Assembly: GCA_023053575.1 (NCBI GenBank)
Contig: JAKZAP010000010.1
Coordinates: 20,706,628-20,770,627 of the forward strand
Direction of reading: 5' to 3'
Length of the DNA: 64,000 nucleotides
Source: Branchinecta lynchi
Taxonomy: Eukaryota; Arthropoda; Branchiopoda; Anostraca; Branchinectidae
Shown: positions 57,320 to 64,000 of the stretch, one piece after another
How the letters are laid out: each line of letters opens with the position of its first letter
Position numbering within the stretch: position 1 is the first letter of the stretch
The notes under the pieces: generated by a model
Told to the model about the DNA's origin: nothing
Seen by the model: the letters and a program-made list of their open reading frames with translations, nothing else
Databases searched by the model: none
Made by a program: the position numbers and the translations under genes

Positions 57320-58227
57320 AAACAAGACCAAAGGTTTCGATGGGATCCCAAAAATTCAATATTTGATCCAGACAAATGGGTCTTGTCTTCACCAGATCCA
57401 GTCTTTGCCAGACTCCTTGAACATTTTTTAAAATTCAGAAACAGATTAAGGCCAAAAAGCTAATCATCTGAGAAAACCAAGTTCAGATATGGATTCAGCA
57501 TGTTTGTTTACCCCTATAAGTCATATCTGTTTTGACAAAAAGTTCCTGCCTTACTTCTGCCTATTTCCCGGTTTCGGCCGAATTCCGGAACTACCTGTCT
57601 GGCAAAATAAGAAAGTTTAAAAACGAACTCAGCGTATGTTCTTTCCCCTATATCTAACATCTAATCAACTTGAGATTAAAATTTAACTTATACAAATTTT
57701 CCGGTCATCGGATATCTAATCAACTACAAGTACTTTAAACAATTTTCCGGTTTTGGCCGGATTCCGGGCGAACTACTTGCCCGGCGAGAAAATGGTTTTC
57801 ACCATCATGTTCAGCATGTCTTCCTACCCCCAAAACGAACATATAATCAACTTCAAATAAAACTTTATTTTTTTAACAGACTTTCCGGTTTTTGCCGGAT
57901 TTCAGGCTAACTACTTGTCCACCGAAAAAATAGTTTTCACCATCGTGGTCAGCATTTATTCTTACCCCATAATCGACTGTCTCATTAGCTGTTCAAACAT
58001 ATTTTACTTGCCCCTTAGTTTAAGCCCCCCCCCCCCTAAATATAGGGCTTCCAAGCCTATCTACGAACTGGACCTTACTCTTGACCCAAAGAATCCCCAC
58101 ACCAAGTTTCATCAAAATGTCTCATTCCCTTCGAGAGTTGTCGTGCTTACAGACGGATGGACGGACGGACAACTATTGCGATGTTATAGGTATCCCTCCA
58201 CTTACGTTTTGGGATCCCAAAAACAAG
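57320..58227 (+). mobile_element. GGGATCCC-type element, best-preserved full copy
   Basis: From 'aaacaagaccaaaggtttcg' and 'atgggatcccaaaaattc' to 'acgttttgggatcccaaaaa'. It has a 5' unique end, core units (57640-57960), a single-copy part, 'gacggatggacggacgg' microsatellite and the terminal palindrome. The long open frame across 57915-58514 is read-through of the core and has no domain. Confidence 0.9.
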
Positions 58228-58647
58228 ATAAGGGTGCAAATCTTTTCCTAGATTTGTACCCTCATCTTGTAACAAGACATATAGATATAGGATTAGGAGA
58301 ATCACATAATTTCGGGTGGTGGCGGCGTGAAGGAGTACCGTCGTACCGAAGGGTTGTTTCAGAGTATGTTTTTTTTTTTTTTTTTTTTTTATCAAACTTC
58401 GGTTCTTTCCGCAGTATAGAAATTTGGCGCCTATATGATTGGTTAAAGTTGAAATTAAACTTTTTAATGTTGTGGCATCCGTTTCGCTTAGTCCGAGTAG
58501 TAGTAAATGGCTAATCCCGTACGGGAATAGATGTACACTTGGTGTGTTAATACTACCACATGCCTTTCAGTAGCCAGTCTCTTTGTGTGGGAAGTTAAGA
58601 CTTCTGTCAAGTCTTTTTCATTTTCTAAAGTTTGTCGGGAACCGGTA

Positions 58648-59445
58648 CACTGTCAGAAGTTTCATAACAGATAACACAAGGATGCGCGGATTCAACAGGT
58701 AATGCGTAACACATAAACTTGCAGATAACACTTCTGATGTTTATAAATGTTATTCATAATAAGCTTTACCATCAGGAAGAGCAGAAAAACCGCCAAAATG
58801 CATCTGCTGAGTTTTCCGACATCATGACGATAAAGAATAAAGTCAGTAGATGCTTTTTTGGCTGTTTTTTTGCTCTTCCTAGAAAAAGCTTGTTATGCTT
58901 AACATTTCATGAATAGTTGCGTTTTTGACCGAATTTTGAAGTTACCTTCAACCTCAAAGGTCTCTCAAACTCTGACCGTCGAACTTCGTGCGCTAGCAAG
59001 TTCGAAGTTTGCTTGAATCGTCGAAGAAACGTCGACCTGGTAAGGATCTCCGGAGTAGTAAAAACACTAATTAAACAAACGGTGAACTTCGACGGCGTTC
59101 AAAAACTGAAATTAAGCAACCGGCTAAGCGAACGGTGAACAAAACTTCGATCAAAAACGCAACTAATAACGTTTTCAAACACAACAGATAACATCCCAAG
59201 CAAGGCCGTATCCAGGGGGAAGGGGGTTGACCCCCCCCCCCCCGGAAACATACAAAAAAACGGTTTTATAGGCTTTTTCCTCTGATCTATGTTTTTTTTT
59301 ACTTTTTTGTCCGACCAGCAGGCACCCCCCCCCCCCCCCCGAAATAAATTCCTGGATACAGGCCTGATCCCAAGTGTTATCTGTTACACATTGCCTGTTG
59401 AAACCGCGTATCCCTGTGTTATCTGTTATGAAACTTCTGACAGTG
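58648..59445. mobile_element. Tc1/mariner-like TIR element with nested MITE
   Basis: Inverted repeats of ~65 bp begin CACTGTCAGAAGTTTCATAA, with TA on both sides (58646-58647, 59446-59447). Apart from the insert at 59201 the interior is ~500 bp without a recognisable transposase. Isolated copies of the same terminus occur at ~60898 and ~61276. Confidence 0.85.
59201..59366 (-). mobile_element. Homopolymer hAT-like MITE, nested, perfect duplication
   Basis: 166 bp, CAAGGCCGTATCCAGG to GGATACAGGCCTG, flanked by ATCCCAAG on both sides (59193-59200, 59367-59374). Two C runs. Confidence 0.92.
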
Positions 59446-60056
59446 TATTAAACTGAACTTATTTTTTGTCCGTTTACTTCTTAATTTACCCAGTCTATAT
59501 CCATTACTTGGTTTACTTGTAGTAAATCATCTAGCGCCCATAGGCCGACACGCTTCATTTTCATCAAGTTTACAATTCTTCAGTACACTTCGTATCGTTT
59601 TACCATCGAAACGCCCCAATGTTAGTGGGAACTCGGCCCCCCACTAGATTTGTTTGTCCAAGTCGTTAACATGAATATTAGCCAAGTATTTCAATCAATC
59701 AATCAAGTTTAATCCGAATAGCTAAAAGCTAGAAAAGGAATACAAATTTACAAAATACACAGACACACAAGAAACAAATTAACTAATACACTTACAAGAA
59801 ATTACCAGAAATAAATGATGGAATGAAACTATGTAAAAATTGGGTCGAAGAATTAGCGGGATATGGGGAAAACTTATTGCCAGTATTCCTCTCGGACCGA
59901 CGCACGGAAGACGGGAGTGGAGGAGGGAATAGATGGGTCATCTGGGTACAACACGTTATATTAGCTCCAAAATTGTTTGAAAGAGTATTTCTACGTACAG
60001 ATAATTTAGGAATGAAGTATTCGGTGCTGGGAAGCTCAGGAGTTTGTAACATATAT

Positions 60057-60180
60057 TCAAACAATGTTAACAAGGGATATACGTCAGCTACGATTCTTCA
60101 TCAGCGATATTTTGGCCCTTCTTGGCAAGGGTCCTCGACGATGACCCTTGCCGAAGAGGAATATATGTTTCACAAGTCAG
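60057..60180 (-). mobile_element. Penelope-like end fragment
   Basis: 'gctacgattcttcatcagcg', 'tattttggcccttcttggca' match the 3003-3125 segment in the same orientation. The CTGACGA word is replaced (loop 'cctcgacgatgacc'). Confidence 0.55.
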
Positions 60181-60533
60181 CTTAGGCTCAAAGAGTAGTT
60201 TGTAACCTCTCGGTTCTTACTGAAAAAATTGAGATGGTACCTAGAATCAGCAAAAAATGTGCCTGTACCGAGAAAAAAAATACTACTATTCACTTTTCTA
60301 AAGCACTCTCAAAGAGCCGTTCTTGGGAAGGGTCCTCGACTTGGACCCTTGCCAAGAAGGGCCGAAATATCGCTGATGAAGAATCGTAGCTGACGTATAT
60401 CCGTTGTAAACATTGTTTGAATATATGTTTCAAAGTCAGCTTGGGCTCAGAGTAGTATGGTACCTAGAATCAACAAAAAATGTGTCTGTAACGAGACAAA
60501 AATACTACTATTCACTTCTGTAACGCACTCTCC
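60160..60533 (+). repeat. Direct repeat flanking an inverted Penelope-like fragment
   Basis: 60160-60312 and 60419-60533 share 'aatatatgtttca', 'ggtacctagaatca', 'aatactactattcactt'. Between them (60313-60418) lies a Penelope-like end in plus orientation ('aagaagggccgaaatatcgc'). Confidence 0.7.
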
Positions 60534-60699
60534 ACGAACTCCCCAGCCCTCGACTCTCTCTAGTTCGTAAGCACTATTCCCCACTTCCCCTCTCCCGATT
60601 TCATTCGGCATTCCAAATCCTAAAACAATCCAATCAATTACCAAAAAGAAATATTTTTCTATCTTTGAAATCTCAGCTTATAAGTTCCTTTTCTTGCAG

Positions 60700-60775
60700 G
60701 TCCGTGAAGCGGCACCATCTGTGGGATCGTCCAAACTTCTGAAAGAGGAAGCAGTTGGGACTCTTCTTGCTCGTG
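60700..60775 (+). CDS. ski: Ski/Sno co-repressor, probable exon 4
   Basis: Acceptor 'ttccttttcttgcag', 76-nt exon, consensus donor G|gtaagt. The only open frame starts in phase 0, exactly what exon 3 leaves: VREAAPSVGSSKLLKEEAVG TLLAR, ending one base into a codon. No strong similarity to known Ski segments; the poorly conserved middle region is expected here. Support is splice consensus, phase, and being the only unique open patch in this repeat-rich part. The C-terminal coiled coil would lie beyond 64000. Confidence 0.68.
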
Positions 60776-60887
60776 GTAAGTATTGATTGGTTCCTCTCCA
60801 AATCGGAGTTGGGCATTCCATGTCACTCCGCTTCCTTGCGGTTTCATCCTGAACAGGTTCCCAAACTCGAAGTCAAGATTGCCTTTT

Positions 60888-61625
60888 AGTATTTACTACA
60901 CTGTCAGAAGTTTCATAACAGACAAGTATTTATTTAAGTACTAAAATGATATAACACTGGACAACTTTGTGTGTTGGCCTAGAAGAAAAATAATCTTGTG
61001 TAGGCCTACTACAACTTAAAGATTAAAGGAAATGAAACACAACCGAAAAAGAGGAAAAAAGAAGAAAAGAAAAGGGGGAAACAATTGATTGGTGAAGATG
61101 TATGGGTATGCTGTTCCATAGTTAATGCTTTTGTATAGAGCAGAATTTGGGTAGGCAGTTGTAAGTCGCAGGGGAAGAATAAGCTGATGGAGAGTAGAAC
61201 GTAGGGAGCGATTTTGGTGTACAGTACGGCAAGCAGAGGCGTCACGTATGGGGGGGAGGGGGGGTTAGTAATTACTACACTGTCAGAAGTTTCATAACAT
61301 ACAAGTATTCAAGTATTTATTTATGTTCTAAAATGATATAACACTGGACAGCTTGGTCTATTGGCCTAGAAGGAAAAAAACTTGTGTAGGCCTAGCTAAA
61401 CTACAACTTAAAGATTAAAGGAAAAAAGAACAAAAGAAAAAGGGGAAACAGTTGATTGGTGAAGATGTGTGGGTATACTGTTCCATGGCAGAATTTTTTA
61501 GGCAGTTGTCAGTCTCAAAGGAAGAATAAATTGATGGAGAGTAGAACTTAGGGAATGATTTTGGTGCAGAGTACGGCAGCAGGGGCGCCACGTATGGTGG
61601 GAGGGGGGGGGGGCGCCCCTCCCCC
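60888..61625 (+). repeat. Tandem duplication of ~379 bp
   Basis: Units starting at ~60888 and ~61267 share the Tc1-like terminus 'cactgtcagaagtttcat', 'aatgatataacactggaca', 'attggtgaagatgt' and 'cacgtatgg'. Moderately diverged, so older than the one at 24.6 kb. Confidence 0.8.
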
Positions 61626-62319
61626 CAATGTTGTCAGCCAGTCTATAAAAAAGTAACTGAGTCGGCGCGAAGAGCCGTAATTTTTCGGTAAAACAGTCGA
61701 TTTTTTTCTTGGAAACAGTCGGCTTTTTCTTAAAAACAGTCGATTTTTTCTTGAAAACAGTCGATTTTTCTTAAAAACTGTCAGTTTTTCGTAAAATTCG
61801 TCATTTTTTCTTTTAAACAGTCTCAAGTATGGTAGTTCGTCTCAGCTGCGAGAGGCTAAATGCAAACAAAACAAAGTGGAGTTCGACGAAGTGATTAATA
61901 GTTTTTTCTTCGGTCACGAAAGTCGGAAAAGGTGGTAGCAACTAAAGGGGGTGGGGTCACTCTAAAGAGGAAAAGTAGTGGAAGGACCGTGGAAATAACG
62001 ATCTTAAGACAGTTTTGTATCGAGGGGAGCCCCCCCCCCCCACGATGTTGTCGGTCAGTCGGTAAAAAAAAAAACGAGTCGGTGCGAAGCGGCGCGATTT
62101 TTCGTCAAAACAGTTGATTTGTTTCATGAAAACAGTCGGTTTTCTGAAAATTGGTCGATTTTTGGTCAAATAGTCGTTTTTTCGGAAATTCAGTGGATTT
62201 TTCTGAAGATCAGTCGATTTATTTTTCAAAATGTCATTTTTGTTGTTGAAAAGGTCCAAGCCAGTCGGTAAATGCCTCGCCCCCCCCCCCCCCATTCATT
62301 TTGGCTAGTAACGCCTCTG
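61580..62319. mobile_element. Composite of CAGGGGCGCCACG-group MITEs
   Basis: Left end CAGGGGCGCCACGTATGG, right end 'ggctagtaacgcctctg'. Two internal blocks of 'aacagtcgatttttt' repeats are each preceded by a C run and 'aatgttgtcagccagtc' or 'gatgttgtcggtcagtc', so it looks like two elements joined or nested. Confidence 0.7.
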
Positions 62320-62411
62320 GTTCGAGATACAGCCTAAGGATAATTTTGTATCGACCCTTTTTACTATCAAAACTTAAGTCAAGACTGAGAATGAGAGTTC
62401 GAGGAACAGCC

Positions 62412-62745
62412 TTAAAGGACACCTCACACTATCCTTTAAAACTAGGTTGTGCTTTCAACAAATAACCCACGGTTTTGGCTGTTTTAAGCCACTTCCGAGA
62501 GCCGTTGACTTACAGCGTAAACAGGAAAGAATTCACATTTTTTTTGTGGAAAAATTTCTCGCAGACAACCGTCGACAGCGTGATACACATCGAGGGTAGC
62601 AAAACATGGCAAGTGAAAAACGAGCGTGGTTTTGTTAGAGAGGTTAGAATGTACCGTACGGAATTGGGGTCTCCGGGTTTAGAAATGTATGAAGTGATTA
62701 TGGAAGTAGGTTGCGTTATTAGTATAGGTAAGACATTTCCTTTAA
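62412..62745 (+). mobile_element. TTAA-flanked MITE, full copy
   Basis: TTAA at 62412-62415 and 62742-62745; same interior as 29450-29789. Confidence 0.8.
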
Positions 62746-63784
62746 AGTTTAACCTAAAAGGGCTAGGATACGACAGTCTAGTTACCCATCACTTGTTCGC
62801 TTAAATAATCTTGAAAACCCGATGAAAAAGCGTTAGTTTGTTTTTCTGATATTTCCAAATAATCGATTATCCCATTGTGCTTGCCGCTCTTCCCGTTTTT
62901 GTGATATCTCTATGGTGCCTGGAACATTTGGCAACAACACCAGCAGCAAACGAGTAAATAAATTGTGTATCAAATAAACAAAGAAGTGTCTGCAGTCTGC
63001 AGTGCCAAAAACTTCACCATGGGAAAGCGTCCACATTCCCAACGTCCCTTCTGAAGACTACTGTGGACAGAATGAAAATCCCCAATAGGTGTTGTAATAA
63101 TTCAATGTATTTGAATCTAAGATGTAAAAATAAGTTGCCTGTTCAGTTAAACTTTAAGGAGAAACAGCGTAAATGAGCCCCTCTTCAACCAAACCCCCAT
63201 TGATAATAAACAAACCCTTGAACCTTGAAGTATCTCATTGCGGTTTGGGTTGCATAGATTAACAATGTAGTGCGTAGTTTCTCGTAGATGCGGAATAAAC
63301 AAGAAATACTTTAAAAGCAGTTTACGAAGTTGGCCAGTCGTCTCACTTGACGGGCATCGTTTTCGAAGCGGGGATAAGAAAAGCAAGACTGTGTGAATTA
63401 AACCGGAAGCAACAGTTGTAACCACTAATAAGCAGGAGACTATTAATTTTCCAGAATTAACTGCCTTGTGTGATTATAATGAACTGAGGGAATTTGCTAA
63501 AATCACACGGCTGTGCAAATTTTGATGGGGGAAAGACAATTTACAACCCTGCAATCTGTGACAGTAAAAGTTTTATTGTCTCATGATTGCCACAACATAA
63601 ACAATGTCAGTGCAGGTGCATAATTTACTAATTCCTATTATTCTTGTTGATTTATTACGCATCAAAAGCGCAGAACAGGAATTAAAAGAGGGAGCATTTA
63701 AAAAATTGTTAACGAAAGTCAGTAAATAAGAACGCGAATCCAAAAATAAAAATTAAATTGTATCTCCAGCAATTTGTTGTTAAC
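62746..63784. other. Gene-free intronic stretch
   Basis: No exon with good splice sites and open phase was recognised, nor any repeat shared with the rest of the window. Confidence 0.35.
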
Positions 63785-64000
63785 CAGAGCAAAATAACCC
63801 TTAGGGAGTAGCGCCGAGACCTATGCCTCCCATGCTTTGCAAACGGGAGATATTCTTAGCGCCGCCGATTACGCTTGCAGCATTTAAAACGAGACAGACT
63901 TGCGGGTATAGAAATTTGTAGTAAAGCAAAGGCGCTGTCTGCACACACCAAGGAAACAATGGAGGCTGTATAATTTTTTGCTGTTTTCAGAATATGAAGT
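63785..64000 (+). mobile_element. CAGAGCAAAATAAC (hAT-like/RT) family, cut by window end
   Basis: Starts CAGAGCAAAATAACCCTTAG. The inner sequence encodes HLKRDRLAGIEICSKAKA, matching ALKRDKLAGLQIFTKAKM inside the right end of 48688-50419 at the same distance class from the terminus. A stop follows, so the coding is dead here too. Confidence 0.75.

Noticed and set aside
57915..58514. 199-codon plus-strand open frame
   Set aside because: It is read-through of a GGGATCCC-type element and its flank, with no domain.

Overview
The window is animal (metazoan) genomic DNA: spliced exons with GT/AG borders, introns of many kilobases and a very dense load of transposable elements. No bacterial or phage features are seen. 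The organism is probably an invertebrate, because the elements include pearl/HINE-like Helentron relatives and many degraded non-LTR retrotransposon pieces of kinds common in invertebrates. I cannot name the species.

Two host genes are supported, lying back to back. On the minus strand, two exons (2869-2958 and 4300-4421) encode most of the PB1 domain of atypical protein kinase C. The kinase part lies beyond the left edge, and the 5' exon was not found. On the plus strand, four exons (16798-17667, 43543-43742, 51332-51443, 60700-60775) fit together in phase as a Ski/Sno co-repressor gene. Exon 1 holds the whole Ski/Sno/Dac domain and the SAND-like Smad4-binding domain. The introns are about 25.9, 7.6 and 9.3 kb, and the coiled-coil end lies beyond the right edge. 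In human, PRKCZ is close to SKI and PRKCI is close to SKIL, so this aPKC-Ski linkage looks like conserved ancient microsynteny. Both proteins act in TGF-beta/Smad or polarity signalling, but the window shows linkage only, not joint function.

Nearly everything else is repeats. (1) 'GGGATCCC' elements, about 1 kb, have a core of ~136 bp tandem units, a GACA/GACG-type microsatellite and a terminal palindrome; ten copies or pieces are seen. (2) 'GGCACTTG' elements share that plan but use ~281 bp units. Two copies (31.5-33.7 and 39.9-42.6 kb) have expanded into satellite-like arrays. (3) Several hAT-like families have 8-bp target duplications, including a small family carrying long C or G homopolymers. 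(4) There are Tc1/mariner-like (TA), Harbinger-like (TAA/TTA) and TTAA-flanked MITEs. (5) There are at least eleven broken LINE fragments and several Penelope-like ends. Insertions are nested up to four deep (46.6-50.6 kb).

The most unusual object is a 1.73 kb unit (48688-50419) with hAT-like terminal repeats and a near-perfect 8-bp target duplication that carries LINE-type reverse transcriptase sequence. Two further copies (39011 and 63785) begin with the same terminus followed by related internal sequence, so the reverse transcriptase segment seems to belong to the family.
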